From positions 930,001 through 994,000 of the forward strand of contig NZ_CP070978.1 in NCBI RefSeq assembly GCF_018417535.1: DNA of 64,000 nt, read 5' to 3'. The translations under genes and the position numbers were made by a program. Numbering within the stretch: the stretch's first letter is position 1; each line of letters opens with the position of its first letter. Below, one piece after another: positions 17,213 to 26,610 of the stretch. Below the pieces are notes generated by a model that saw only the letters and a program-made list of their open reading frames with translations, did not search any database and had not been told where the DNA came from. The DNA is from Burkholderia pyrrocinia (lineage in GTDB: Bacteria > Pseudomonadota > Gammaproteobacteria > Burkholderiales > Burkholderiaceae).

Positions 17213-17509
17213 GGGATCCCGCGTTGTTCAGATAGATCGGCTGTCCGCAGGTGAAGGCCCTCACCCGGCTTGCTTCGGATTGTATTGCGCCCGAGGCCAC
17301 TCAGGCGCCGGGCACCTTGCTCAGGTCTCCACCTCCACCCCGCCCGCCCATCCGTCAAAAGCGCCTCCCCGCACGCCCCGCACAATCAAGGGCCGGAAGC
17401 AGATAGAAATTCCCGATGCCCCGGATTGAAACAAGCAATTTCACAAAGTCAGGGTGAACCCGGATACTGGCAACACTCCACTCACCACTGAAGCAAAGGA
17501 ACTCACCAG

Positions 17510-18073
17510 ATGCCGATCATCAACACCCAAATCAAGCCGTTCAAGGCAACCGCATACCACAACGGCGATTTCGTGTCCGTTTCCGAAGAGAACTTCAAGG
17601 GCAAGTGGTCCGTCGTCGTGTTCTACCCGGCCGACTTCACGTTCGTCTGCCCGACCGAGCTGGGCGACCTCGCCGACCGTTACGCGGAATTCCAGAAGCT
17701 GGGTGTCGAAATCTACGGCGTGTCGACCGACACGCACTTCACGCACAAGGCATGGCATGACACGTCGGACACGATCGGCAAGATCAAGTACCCGATGATC
17801 GGCGACCCGACGCTCGCGCTGTCGCGCAACTTCGACGTGCTGATCGAGGAAGAAGGGATGGCACTGCGCGGCACGTTCGTGATCAACCCGGAAGGCGAGA
17901 TCAAGCTGTGCGAAATCCACGACAACGGCATCGGCCGCGACGCAGGCGAACTGCTGCGCAAGGTGCAGGCTGCGCAATACATCGCGGCGCACCCGGGTGA
18001 AGTGTGCCCGGCCAAGTGGACGCCGGGTGCGGAAACGCTGACCCCGTCGCTCGACCTGATCGGCAAGATCTGA
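17510..18073 (+). CDS. ahpC: alkyl hydroperoxide reductase subunit C (peroxiredoxin)
   Basis: AhpC reduces hydrogen peroxide and organic hydroperoxides. The 187-residue product is standard length for the bacterial typical 2-Cys group. The peroxidatic Cys sits in [20 protein letters not shown] (Cys near residue 47) and the resolving Cys in [10 protein letters not shown] near residue 166. AAAGGA precedes the ATG. Its reductase ahpF follows after 119 bases, with two hairpins between. No clear OxyR site was identified upstream. Confidence 0.97.
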   Translation: MPIINTQIKPFKATAYHNGDFVSVSEENFKGKWSVVVFYPADFTFVCPTELGDLADRYAEFQKLGVEIYGVSTDTHFTHKAWHDTSDTIGKIKYPMIGDPTLALSRNFDVLIEEEGMALRGTFVINPEGEIKLCEIHDNGIGRDAGELLRKVQAAQYIAAHPGEVCPAKWTPGAETLTPSLDLIGKI

Positions 18074-18083
18074 CGAGCGCTCC

Positions 18084-18135
18084 GCGCGCCTCGCACGAGG
18101 CGCGCGACGGCGGGCCGCCGCATCGCGCGGCCCGC
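18084..18135. other. two tandem hairpins between ahpC and ahpF
   Basis: GCGCGCCTC/GAGGCGCGC (18084-18105, 9-bp stem, 4-base loop) is followed by GCGGGCCG/CGGCCCGC (18110-18135, 8-bp stem, 10-base loop). There is no T-run. They probably set a higher level of ahpC than ahpF mRNA by blocking 3' decay or by partial termination. Confidence 0.55.
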
Positions 18136-18192
18136 GCCCTCCTCCGGCACGACGTGCCCGACCATAATCATTAATACGGAATCCGAAACGCC

Positions 18193-19791
18193 ATGCTCGA
18201 CGCCAATCTCAAGACCCAACTGAAAGCGTACCTCGAAAAGATCACGCGCCCGATCGAACTCGTCGCCTCGCTCGACGACAGCGCGAAATCGCAGGAACTG
18301 CATGCGCTGCTGAACGAGATTGCGTCGCTGACGGATCGCGTGACCGTGACCGAACGCCGCGACGACGCCGAGCGCAAGCCGTCGTTTTCGATCGGCGAGC
18401 CCGGCAAGCCGGCCGGCATCCGCTTCGCCGGCATTCCGATGGGCCATGAATTCACGTCGCTCGTGCTCGCGCTGCTGCAGACGGGCGGCCACCCGATCAA
18501 GCTCGACGACGACGTCGTCGAACAGATCCGTGCGCTCGACGGCGACTACGCGTTCGAAACGTATTTCTCGCTGTCGTGCCAGAACTGCCCGGAAGTCGTG
18601 CAGGCGCTGAACGTGATGTCGCTGATCAACCCGCGCATCCGTCACGTCGCGATCGACGGCGCGCTGTTCCAGAATGAAGTCGAGTCGCGCCAGATCATGG
18701 CCGTGCCGACGATGTTCCTGAACGGCGCATCGTTCGGCCAGGGCCGCATCAGCGTGAAGGAAATCCTCGCGAAGCTCGATACGGGTGCGAGCGCCCGTGC
18801 CGCGAAGTCGCTCGAAAACAAGCCCGTGTTCGATACGCTGATCGTCGGCGGCGGGCCGGCAGGTGCGGCCGCTGCGATCTACTCGGCGCGCAAGGGCATC
18901 GCGACGGGCGTCGTTGCCGAGCGTTTCGGCGGCCAGGTGCTCGATACGATGGCAATCGAGAACTTCGTGTCGGTGCAGGAAACCGAAGGGCCGAAATTCG
19001 CGACCGCGCTCGAGCAGCACGTAAAGCAATACGACGTCGACATCATGGACGTGCAGCGCGCCGACGCGCTGATCCCGGGCGACGTGCACCAGATTCGCCT
19101 CGCGAACGGCGCGGTGCTGAAGGCGAAGACGATCATTCTCGCGACCGGCGCGCGCTGGCGTGAAATCAACGTGCCGGGCGAGCGCGAATACCGCAATCGC
19201 GGTGTCGCGTACTGCCCGCACTGCGACGGCCCGCTGTTCAAGGGCAAGCGCGTCGCCGTGGTCGGCGGCGGCAACTCGGGTGTCGAGGCCGCGATCGACC
19301 TCGCCGGCATCGTAAAGGAAGTCACGCTGATCGAATACGGCGCGCAACTGCGCGCGGACGAAGTGCTGCAGCGCAAGCTGCGCAGCCTGCCGAACGTGAC
19401 GATCGTCACGCAGGCGCAGACGACCGAGCTGACCGGCGACGGCAGCAAGCTGAACGGGCTCGTCTACAAGGATCTGCGCTCGGGCGAAACGCAGCGCATC
19501 GATCTCGAAGGCGTGTTCGTGCAGATCGGCCTCGTGCCGAACACCGAATGGCTGAAAGGCACGATCGAACTGTCGAAGCACGGCGAGATCGTCGTCGATG
19601 CGCGCGGCGCGACGTCGGTGCCAGGCGTGTTCGCGGCCGGCGACGTGACGACGGTGCCGTTCAAGCAGATCGTGATCGCGGTCGGCGAAGGCGCGAAGGC
19701 ATCGCTCGGCGCGTTCGACCACCTGATCCGGCAGGACGTGACGCCGGTTGCCGCCGCTCAGCCGCAGGCCGAAGAAGCGGTCGCCGCGTAA
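18193..19791 (+). CDS. ahpF: alkyl hydroperoxide reductase subunit F
   Basis: AhpF passes electrons from NADH to AhpC. The 532-residue protein has the normal three parts: an N-terminal double thioredoxin-like domain with the active CxxC in [12 protein letters not shown] (about residues 130-140), an FAD domain starting at [22 protein letters not shown], and an NADH domain with [19 protein letters not shown]. The second redox pair is in [10 protein letters not shown]. It ends close to a strong terminator, so ahpC and ahpF form a complete two-gene unit. Confidence 0.97.
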   Translation: MLDANLKTQLKAYLEKITRPIELVASLDDSAKSQELHALLNEIASLTDRVTVTERRDDAERKPSFSIGEPGKPAGIRFAGIPMGHEFTSLVLALLQTGGHPIKLDDDVVEQIRALDGDYAFETYFSLSCQNCPEVVQALNVMSLINPRIRHVAIDGALFQNEVESRQIMAVPTMFLNGASFGQGRISVKEILAKLDTGASARAAKSLENKPVFDTLIVGGGPAGAAAAIYSARKGIATGVVAERFGGQVLDTMAIENFVSVQETEGPKFATALEQHVKQYDVDIMDVQRADALIPGDVHQIRLANGAVLKAKTIILATGARWREINVPGEREYRNRGVAYCPHCDGPLFKGKRVAVVGGGNSGVEAAIDLAGIVKEVTLIEYGAQLRADEVLQRKLRSLPNVTIVTQAQTTELTGDGSKLNGLVYKDLRSGETQRIDLEGVFVQIGLVPNTEWLKGTIELSKHGEIVVDARGATSVPGVFAAGDVTTVPFKQIVIAVGEGAKASLGAFDHLIRQDVTPVAAAQPQAEEAVAA

Positions 19792-19831
19792 CGCACGTCA
19801 GCGCATCGTCGCAACGGTTTGTCTCTCTTGG

Positions 19832-19869
19832 CCCCGCATGCTTTGGTCGGCGTGCGGGGTCCTTTTTTT
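19832..19869 (+). terminator. intrinsic terminator of ahpCF
   Basis: CCCCGCATGC pairs with GCGTGCGGGG (10 bp including one G-T wobble) around an 8-base loop, followed by TCC and seven T residues. It lies about 40 bases after the ahpF stop. Confidence 0.88.
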
Positions 19870-19919
19870 GCATCTTCGTCGAGTGGCGGTGGAACGAAGG
19901 TCATAGCCCCCTTTCGTCG

Positions 19920-20834
19920 CTACACGGTCGACATCAACCTCACGATTTCCCGTCGCAGATAGTTCGCGGCCGGACCGAGTCGCCGCCCCGCACGCGTGAC
20001 CACATAGCGATCGAACGAGCGTGCGATCGGATGATCGAGCGGCACCGCGGCGACCTGGCCCGCCGCGATCCTCTCCTGGGCCGCCCCGCGTGTCATGAAC
20101 GCAACGGCGAGATTCTGCGCCGCAATCGCGACTGCCGTCGAAAACCGGTCGCAACGGAATGCAGGCACATACGTGCGCCCGATATCGGCGAGGATCGCAT
20201 CGACATGGGCCTGCAGCCCGAACTCGGCGGGCATGAAGACCAGGCGCTCGTTGGCGAGCGCTTCCATCTTCATCGATTTGCGCGACGCCATCGGATGATC
20301 TACCGAGAAGATCGCGCAGATGGGCTCGCTCTGGAACAGGCGCGCGTTCAATGTCGGATCCGTCGTGGTACCGATCGATACGCAGATATCGACCTGATCC
20401 TCCCGTGTCATCGACAAGAGCTGCGGAAGCGAACCGGTGCGCAACTCCACGGTGATACCCGGATATTTTTCCAGGAAAGGCTTGAGGACCATCGAGACCA
20501 GGCTCGCAACCGCCCCTTCGCCGGCGGCGATCGTGACCTGCCCCCGTTTGAGGCCGCGATATTCGTCGAGCTGCGCACGAAACCGGCGGGCGCTGCGTTC
20601 GCAGTCGCGAAAATAATCGACCGCCATCTGCCCCGCTTCCGTCAACTCCATTTTTCGCCCGCGACGGGTCACCAGCGACAGCCTAAGCTCGCGCTCGGCA
20701 AGGGCAACCTGCCGACTGATCGTCGACACGTTCACATCCAGACCGAGCGCCGCCTGACGCATTCCGCCGTACGTTGCGATCGCGACCAGATATTGCAGCG
20801 TGCGCTCCGAAAGACTCCGTTCGACCGTATCCAA
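19920..20834 (-). CDS. LysR family regulator
   Basis: The protein has an N-terminal winged helix (LQYLVAIATYGGMRQAALGL, then NVSTISRQVALAE) and an effector-binding domain. The frame is open to a GTG at 20945, but I propose the TTG at 20834: it has GGAG six bases before it, gives 304 residues, the usual LysR length, and leaves an inverted repeat (20848-20866) in untranslated DNA. It is divergent from the YfcC-type carrier and amidohydrolase genes and probably controls them. The start is uncertain; the family is not. Confidence 0.88.
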   Translation of the reverse strand: MDTVERSLSERTLQYLVAIATYGGMRQAALGLDVNVSTISRQVALAERELRLSLVTRRGRKMELTEAGQMAVDYFRDCERSARRFRAQLDEYRGLKRGQVTIAAGEGAVASLVSMVLKPFLEKYPGITVELRTGSLPQLLSMTREDQVDICVSIGTTTDPTLNARLFQSEPICAIFSVDHPMASRKSMKMEALANERLVFMPAEFGLQAHVDAILADIGRTYVPAFRCDRFSTAVAIAAQNLAVAFMTRGAAQERIAAGQVAAVPLDHPIARSFDRYVVTRAGRRLGPAANYLRREIVRLMSTV

Positions 20835-20847
20835 TGCTGGCTCCAGT

Positions 20848-20866
20848 GTTGCCTTCAATGCAACAT
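20848..20866. promoter_or_regulatory. inverted repeat, candidate LysR operator
   Basis: TGTTGC and GCAACA are perfect inverted arms separated by 7 bases (CTTCAAT), a LysR-type dyad. It sits between the proposed TTG start of the LysR gene and the divergent carrier gene, the place expected for an autoregulatory and activating site. Confidence 0.4.
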
Positions 20867-21004
20867 TTTCGCAGCGATGGAAGCAACTTTCCAGACGGAA
20901 TTTCGCCGATACTCCGCCCCGGAGCCGGCCCGGGCAGGCAGACACCCCGCGCCGGACTGAAAACAGGGTGGCTTACCACTCGAGCACATCAACGGAGGAG
21001 CAAC

Positions 21005-22441
21005 ATGAACGACGCCAGCCGGCCGGTCGACGGCACGCAGCAACCGCGCCAGCCCACCCGCGCGCGCGACGGCAAGGAGCCGATCAGCCCCTATGTGCTG
21101 CTGTTCGTCATGCTGGTGGCGGCCGCCATCGCGACCTGGGTCGTGCCGTCAGGCGAGTTTGCGCGAACGGCCAGCAACGGTATCAGCTTCGTCGTTCCGA
21201 ACAGCCTGAAACCGGTTGCCCGGCACGGCGTGATGCCGGGCGAGATGTTCGTCGCGCTGGCCAAGGGGATGACTACTTCCGCGCCCATCATCTTTCTCAT
21301 CCTGTTCACCGGCGGCGCACTGGCCGTACTCGAATCGACGGGCGCCGTCCGCAGCGCACTCGCGCTGGTCGCACCGGGGGAGCGCACACGATCGTACGCC
21401 GCCGTCGTCGTCGTTTGCTGCATTTTTTCGCTGCTCGGCACACTCGGCGTGGTGACGAATTCGGTCGTCGCGTTCGTCCCGCTCGGACTGCTGCTCGCAG
21501 AGTCGATGCAACTGCCAAAAGAAACCGGCGCCGGCATGATCTATCTCGGCACGTATGCCGGCTTCAACACGGGCATCCTCAACCCGGTAACGACCGGATT
21601 GTCGCAACGCCTGGCCGGCCTGCCGATGTTTTCCGGCATGACGTTCCGGGTGTGCATCTATGTCGCGTTTCTGGCGGCCACCGTCATTTTCCTCGTCGTA
21701 CGCATCCGTGCCCGTCGAACGAACGACGCAACGGTTTCCGACTCCGCGATCCGGGCGGCCGGTACCCTGTCGCCCCTGTCCACGCGACGGTTCGACGCCC
21801 GGCAACTCGCCGTCGTCGGCATCGTGCTCGTCTGCCTGGCGGTTTTCGTCTACGGTTCGTCGACGCGCAACTGGGCGGAGATCGAAATGATCGCGATGTT
21901 TCTCGTCATGGCGATCGCCGCCGGGATCGTGAGCGGCATGCGTCCGGGCTCGATCGCGGACACGTTCCTCCACGGCTGCGGCGGGCTCGTCAAGGGCGCG
22001 CTCGTGGTCGGCATGGCGCGGGCCATCTCGATCGTGCTCGGCGACGGCAGAATCATGGACCCGATCGTCAACACGCTCGCCGGCATGCTCGCACCGCTCG
22101 ATTCCACACTGGCCGCGATCTGCATGTTCCTGAGCGCCGCGTTGATACATGTCGGCATCTCGTCCGGGTCCGGCGAATCGGCGGTGCTCGTCCCGATCTT
22201 CGCGCCGCTTGGCGACACGTTGCACCTGACCCGACAGGTCACGGTGCAGGCCGTGCTGCTCGGCGAAGGCTTCATCAACTGCTTCAACCCGACTTCCGGT
22301 GTCCTGATGGCTGTCCTCGCAACGTCCGGCATCCCGTACTTCAAGTGGGTACGTTTCGTCATGCCGCTGCTGATTGCCTGGTTCGCCATCTGCATCGTCG
22401 CCATTGCGACCGGCGTCGCGATGCATTGGGGCCCCTTCTAG
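21005..22441 (+). CDS. YfcC family carrier (DcuC/C4-dicarboxylate superfamily), probable amino acid or peptide-like substrate transporter
   Basis: The 478-residue protein has about 11-12 membrane segments. Its opening ISPYVLLFVMLVAAAIATWVVPSGEFAR, with a PSGEF motif after the first helix, and the segment NCFNPTSGVLMAVLATSGIPYFKW are typical of YfcC-type carriers. These are secondary transporters thought to handle basic amino acids or related anions; true substrates are mostly unknown. GGAGGAG precedes the ATG. It is followed after 26 bases by an M20 amidohydrolase, so the pair probably imports an N-acylated amino acid or peptide-like compound and hydrolyses it. Confidence 0.82.
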   Translation: MNDASRPVDGTQQPRQPTRARDGKEPISPYVLLFVMLVAAAIATWVVPSGEFARTASNGISFVVPNSLKPVARHGVMPGEMFVALAKGMTTSAPIIFLILFTGGALAVLESTGAVRSALALVAPGERTRSYAAVVVVCCIFSLLGTLGVVTNSVVAFVPLGLLLAESMQLPKETGAGMIYLGTYAGFNTGILNPVTTGLSQRLAGLPMFSGMTFRVCIYVAFLAATVIFLVVRIRARRTNDATVSDSAIRAAGTLSPLSTRRFDARQLAVVGIVLVCLAVFVYGSSTRNWAEIEMIAMFLVMAIAAGIVSGMRPGSIADTFLHGCGGLVKGALVVGMARAISIVLGDGRIMDPIVNTLAGMLAPLDSTLAAICMFLSAALIHVGISSGSGESAVLVPIFAPLGDTLHLTRQVTVQAVLLGEGFINCFNPTSGVLMAVLATSGIPYFKWVRFVMPLLIAWFAICIVAIATGVAMHWGPF

Positions 22442-22467
22442 TCAGCCGCATTTTTCCTGGACCGCGC

Positions 22468-23658
22468 ATGCTATTACCCGACCTCAGTTCCATCCCCGAT
22501 CTGCAGCCGCTTGCCGACGACATGCGCAGGCTGCGCTATACGCTGCATTGCTGCCCCGAACTGGCATTCGAGGAAGTGCAGACAGCAGAAATCGTCGCAA
22601 GTCGCCTGAAGGAATATGGCTATTCGGTCGCGACAGGTATTGCCGGCACCGGCGTGGTCGGCACGCTGCGGCTGGGTTCAAGCGAACGTCGTATCGGAAT
22701 CCGCGCCGACATGGACGCGCTGCCGATCGACGAACGCAATACGTTCGGTCACAAGAGCCTCCACCCGGGACGAATGCATGCGTGCGGCCATGACGGCCAT
22801 ACCGCGATGTTGCTCGGCGCGGCCCGACACCTCGCACAACGCGGGCGATTCGACGGCACCGTGCATCTGATCTTCCAGCCGGCCGAGGAACGCGGATTCG
22901 ACAGCGGGGCCAAGCGCATGGTCGAGCAAGGGCTCTTCACGCGCTTTCCCTGCGACGCGGTGTTCGCCATGCACAACCATCCGGGCGCGCCGGCGGGCAC
23001 GTTCATGTTCCGCAAGGGGCATTTCATGGCCGCGGGCGACCGTGTCTTCGTGAAGGTCATCGGCAAGGGCGGGCACGCTGCCCGCCCACACCTGGCCAAC
23101 GACCCGATCGTCGCGGCTGGCAGTATCGTGATGGCATTGCAGACCATCGTTTCGCGCAACGTCGATCCGACGCAGTCCGCGGTCGTGACGATCGGCAAGA
23201 TCGCCGGAGGATCGGCCCCGAACGTGATTCCGGGCGAAGTCGAGTTGAGCATCAGCGTTCGGTCGTTCAACGCGGATGTCCGCCGGATGCTGAAGGAAAG
23301 AATCACCGAGCTCGTGCACGCGCAGGCCGACAGTTACGGCCTCCGTGCCGTCGTCGATTATGTGGAAGGCTACCCGGTAGTGACGAACGCCGAAGCCGAA
23401 ACCGAGCTTGCGATCGAAGTCGCGAAAGAGTTGGTTGGCGAGGCGCGCGTGACGGAACAGATGGCTCCGTTGATGGGCAGCGAGGACTTTGCCTACATGT
23501 TACAGGCCTGCCCCGGCGCATTCCTGCGGATCGGCAACGGACCGACCGACGGCGGGAACACGCTGCATAGCGCGACCTACGACTTCAATGACGAAAACCT
23601 GGTCGTCGGTTCCGCTTTCTGGGCCAGACTGGTGGAACGATATCTACCCGTCGCATGA
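22468..23658 (+). CDS. M20 family amidohydrolase (hippurate hydrolase/N-acyl-amino-acid type)
   Basis: The 396-residue enzyme shows the HipO/AbgA/IAA-amino acid hydrolase signature: LHCCPELAFEE, GIRADMDALPI, MHACGHDGHTAMLLGAA with the metal-binding Cys and His residues, FQPAEE with the catalytic Glu, HNHPGAPAG, GKGGHAARPH in the dimer domain and MGSEDFAYML near the C terminus. It should hydrolyse an N-acyl amino acid in the cytoplasm. Context with the YfcC-like carrier and a LysR regulator suggests uptake and use of one such compound; which acyl group cannot be read from sequence. Confidence 0.92.
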   Translation: MLLPDLSSIPDLQPLADDMRRLRYTLHCCPELAFEEVQTAEIVASRLKEYGYSVATGIAGTGVVGTLRLGSSERRIGIRADMDALPIDERNTFGHKSLHPGRMHACGHDGHTAMLLGAARHLAQRGRFDGTVHLIFQPAEERGFDSGAKRMVEQGLFTRFPCDAVFAMHNHPGAPAGTFMFRKGHFMAAGDRVFVKVIGKGGHAARPHLANDPIVAAGSIVMALQTIVSRNVDPTQSAVVTIGKIAGGSAPNVIPGEVELSISVRSFNADVRRMLKERITELVHAQADSYGLRAVVDYVEGYPVVTNAEAETELAIEVAKELVGEARVTEQMAPLMGSEDFAYMLQACPGAFLRIGNGPTDGGNTLHSATYDFNDENLVVGSAFWARLVERYLPVA

Positions 23659-23734
23659 ACGATCTATCGCAGCCGCGCCGGACCGCTCGCGCGACGGCCC
23701 GTCGTCCCGCCCCCGTTCCACACCGCCGCCGACA

Positions 23735-24508
23735 TCACTTCGCGTTGGCGGCCGGGCTGCCGGTCGACGAATTGAGACTGCTCGACTGCCTGACCAGTTG
23801 CTCGGTCATCGCGGCGGCAACCGGGTTCGCACCCGACGAAGAACCGCCCTGCCGATACGAACCGGAACTCGCCGACATCGACGACACCGGTGGCGGCGGC
23901 AACGACGGATCGAGCTTCGCCGATTCCCTGACGAGCGCGGCCGTCTCCGCCGTTTCGGATTTCGTTGCGGATTTCGTTGCTGAAGGTGCTGCGGCCGCGT
24001 GGCGTTCGAGGCCGTCGCGCTTGCGCGGCGCGCGTTGCGTGACCTGTGCGGGCGCGGCCGGCTGTGCCGGTTGTGCGGCCGGCGGGGTCGAATCCTGCGC
24101 ATCGACCGTCACGACGTTGACTTTCGGCGGCGGCGCGCTCGGCTTCGACACCGGCTGCGCTTTCTCGCTGACAACCGGAACGGCGGGGACAGATGCAGGT
24201 GCGGCGCTCACGCGCGCGGGTGCTGCCGGCGCGGGCGCCGGTGCGGGGGGAGGCGGCGGGACAGCCGCCTGTTTCTGCGCCGTATCGGCATGGGCGGCCA
24301 TCGCGGCAACCGGTGCCGGCGGCGCAATGGTGCCCTGCACCGCGTGATCGCTGTTCGCGGGCGCCGCGGCAACCGGCGCGGCCGAATCGCCGATGCCGGC
24401 GTCTTCGATCGCACGGTGGTCCGCGCGCAGGAGCATCACGTATGCTGTGCCGGCCGCGGCTACCAGGAGCCCTCCGGCAATCATCAAGGTCTTGCGGGTA
24501 CTCGTCAT
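23735..24508 (-). CDS. Ala/Pro-rich protein with N-terminal membrane anchor, unknown function
   Basis: The 257-residue product has a short basic N terminus, one hydrophobic segment (TLMIAGGLLVAAAGTAYVMLL, residues 7-27) and then a long disordered Ala/Pro/Gln-rich region with no recognised domain. Its last part has Ser/Gly-rich repeats (SSMSASSGSYRQGGSSS). Codon usage resembles its neighbours and the frame is clean. It could be a periplasmic spacer or secretion-related protein. It is convergent with the amidohydrolase. Confidence 0.6.
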   Translation of the reverse strand: MTSTRKTLMIAGGLLVAAAGTAYVMLLRADHRAIEDAGIGDSAAPVAAAPANSDHAVQGTIAPPAPVAAMAAHADTAQKQAAVPPPPPAPAPAPAAPARVSAAPASVPAVPVVSEKAQPVSKPSAPPPKVNVVTVDAQDSTPPAAQPAQPAAPAQVTQRAPRKRDGLERHAAAAPSATKSATKSETAETAALVRESAKLDPSLPPPPVSSMSASSGSYRQGGSSSGANPVAAAMTEQLVRQSSSLNSSTGSPAANAK

Positions 24509-24671
24509 GCTTGTTCACCGATCATTTCGACGCGAACAAGCCATCATACGCGGCCATCGGCCGTTGATCCCGCATGAATACATTTGGTTGCATTGATGCC
24601 GGCGGCGCGATCGTCAGACGTATCGCGCCCGCTGTTCCGGCACGATCAATGCACGGCCATTTGCACGGCCA

Positions 24672-25226
24672 TTACTCCGGAAACGGCAAATCGGTTTGCC
24701 CGTCCGCGCGCATGCCGAACGTGTTCAGCGTCATCGCGACGAGCGCGTAATAGCCGAGCAGCGCAACGAGATTCACGACGGTTTCGTGGCCGAAGCGCGC
24801 TTGCGCGCGCGCGAACGTTGCGTCTCTGACGCGCCGAGTGTCGTACAGCTCGCTCGCAAATGCATGGATCAATGCATCGTCATCCGACTCGAATGCAGGT
24901 TCGGCGCCGCGCCGGATCGCGTCGGCGGTCGCGGCCGGCACACCCGCGTCGAGCGCGATCGGATGGTGGATGTGCCACTCGGCCTGCGAGCGCCAGCGCG
25001 CGGCCGTCACGAGAATCGCGAGCTCCGACAGCCGCAGCGGCAGGCCCGTGCGATAGCGGCAGAACGCGCCGAGCTTCTGCGCATGCTGAGCAAGCTCGGG
25101 GCTTGCGATCCAGCCGAGAAACGGCCCGTTCAGGTTGCCGCGCGGGCCGCTGAGAATGTCGGCCAGCACGGCCTTCTGTGCGTCGGTGGCCGACGCGGGA
25201 TCGAACGGCGGCAGTCTGTCTGTCAT
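24672..25226 (-). CDS. carboxymuconolactone decarboxylase family protein
   Basis: The 184-residue protein has the all-helical AhpD/CMD fold: LPLRLSELAILVTAARWRSQAEWHIHHPIAL followed by GVPAATADAIRRG. The AhpD CxxC pair is missing, so peroxidase activity is unlikely; the EWHIHH segment suggests the decarboxylase-like, non-redox group. It is the last gene of an operon that includes a class III aminotransferase and a C45 hydrolase, so it may act on a cyclic or lactone intermediate. The ATG at 25226 was chosen over an upstream start at 25265, which would run into the preceding gene. Confidence 0.82.
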   Translation of the reverse strand: MTDRLPPFDPASATDAQKAVLADILSGPRGNLNGPFLGWIASPELAQHAQKLGAFCRYRTGLPLRLSELAILVTAARWRSQAEWHIHHPIALDAGVPAATADAIRRGAEPAFESDDDALIHAFASELYDTRRVRDATFARAQARFGHETVVNLVALLGYYALVAMTLNTFGMRADGQTDLPFPE

Positions 25227-25261
25227 GGTGATGATCCGCTGAAGTTCAGTGCATCGAGCCG

Positions 25262-26596
25262 TCACGCGCCGGCCGCAGCGAGCGCCGCGCCGATCGCGCC
25301 GGACAGGCGCTCGACGATCGTATCGATCTGCTGCGCGGTACAGATGAACGGCGGTGCAATCAGGATGTGGTCGCCATGGACGCCGTCGATCGTCCCGCCC
25401 ATCGGGTACACCATCAAGCCGCGCTGCATCGCTTCGCGCTTGACCGCCGCATGCAGCTTCAGCGCGGGATCGAACGTCGCCTTGCTGTCGCGATCGCGCA
25501 CGAGCTCGACGCCGACGAACAACCCGCGGCCACGCACGTCGCCGACATGCGGATGCGCGCCGTAGTGCTCGCGCAACGACGCGCGCAACTGCTCACCGCG
25601 CGCCTTCACGTTGTCGAGCAGCTTCTCCTCGGCAATCACGCGCTGCACCTCGAGCGCGGCCGCGCATGCGGTCGCATGGCCGAGGTAGGTGTGGCCGTGC
25701 TGGAAGAAGCCCGACCCGTCGACGATCGTCCGGTAGATGCGGTCGCTGACGAGCGTCGCGCCGATCGGCTGGTAACCCGCGCCGAGCCCTTTCGCGATCG
25801 TCAGCAGGTCGGGCGCGACGCCGTCTTCATCGCACGCGTACAGGTAACCCGTGCGCCCCATCCCCGACATGATCTCGTCGAGAATCAGCAGCACGCCGTA
25901 CTTGTCGCACACCGCGCGAATCTTCGTCAGGTACGTGCGCACCGGCGGCACCGCGCCGGCCGTTGCGCCCACCACCGTTTCCGCGACGAACGCAGCGACG
26001 CTTTCCGCACCGAGTTCGACGATCTTCTGCTCGAGTTCGTCCGCCAGGCGCTGCGCATACGCTTCGTCGGTTTCTCCGCCCTGCTGGTCGCGGTACGCAT
26101 AACACGGGCTCACGTGATGCGCTTCGATCAGCAGCGGCAGGAACGGCTCGCGCCGCCACGCGTTGCCGCCGATCGCGAGCGCGCCGAGCGTGTTGCCGTG
26201 ATAGCTCTGGCGCCGCGCGATGAAATGGCGGCGCTGCGGCTCGCCCTTCTCGACGAAATACTGGCGCGCGAGCTTCAGCGCGGCCTCGATCGCCTCGGAG
26301 CCGCCCGACACGAAATACACGTGTTCGAGCCCGGCCGGCGCGCCGTCGACGAGCCGGTCGGCCAGTTCCTCGGCCACGTCGGTCGTGAAGAACGACGTGT
26401 GCGCGTACGGCAGTTGCTGTGCCTGGCGCTTGATCGCGTCGATCACGCGCTGGTTGCTGTGGCCGAGACACGAGACGGCTGCGCCGCCGCATGCGTCGAT
26501 ATAGCGTTTGCCGGTCGAATCGATGATCTCGATGCCGTCGCCTGCGACGGCGACGGGCAAGGTGGCGCGCGGAGCGCGATGGAAAACGGTCGTCAT
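25262..26596 (-). CDS. class III pyridoxal-phosphate aminotransferase
   Basis: The 444-residue enzyme belongs to the omega-amino-acid aminotransferase group. Motifs: GNTLGALAIGG after the pyridine-binding YHG, LILDEIMSGMGRTG (Asp to the cofactor ring nitrogen), TIAKGLGAGYQPIGA with the Schiff-base Lys, and HGHTYLGHATACAAAL. It moves an amino group from an amine or omega-amino acid to a keto acid such as pyruvate or 2-oxoglutarate. The gene lies 14 bases after the C45 hydrolase gene, so the amine released by that hydrolase is a likely substrate. The ATG at 26596 has GAGG upstream; 26608 is an alternative. Confidence 0.92.
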   Translation of the reverse strand: MTTVFHRAPRATLPVAVAGDGIEIIDSTGKRYIDACGGAAVSCLGHSNQRVIDAIKRQAQQLPYAHTSFFTTDVAEELADRLVDGAPAGLEHVYFVSGGSEAIEAALKLARQYFVEKGEPQRRHFIARRQSYHGNTLGALAIGGNAWRREPFLPLLIEAHHVSPCYAYRDQQGGETDEAYAQRLADELEQKIVELGAESVAAFVAETVVGATAGAVPPVRTYLTKIRAVCDKYGVLLILDEIMSGMGRTGYLYACDEDGVAPDLLTIAKGLGAGYQPIGATLVSDRIYRTIVDGSGFFQHGHTYLGHATACAAALEVQRVIAEEKLLDNVKARGEQLRASLREHYGAHPHVGDVRGRGLFVGVELVRDRDSKATFDPALKLHAAVKREAMQRGLMVYPMGGTIDGVHGDHILIAPPFICTAQQIDTIVERLSGAIGAALAAAGA

Positions 26597-26610
26597 GCGT
26601 TGCCTCATGG

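Noticed and set aside
17213..17509. OxyR binding site before ahpC
   Set aside because: GATAGAAATTCCCGAT recalls part of the ATAG pattern, but the tetrad spacing does not continue, so I cannot support it.
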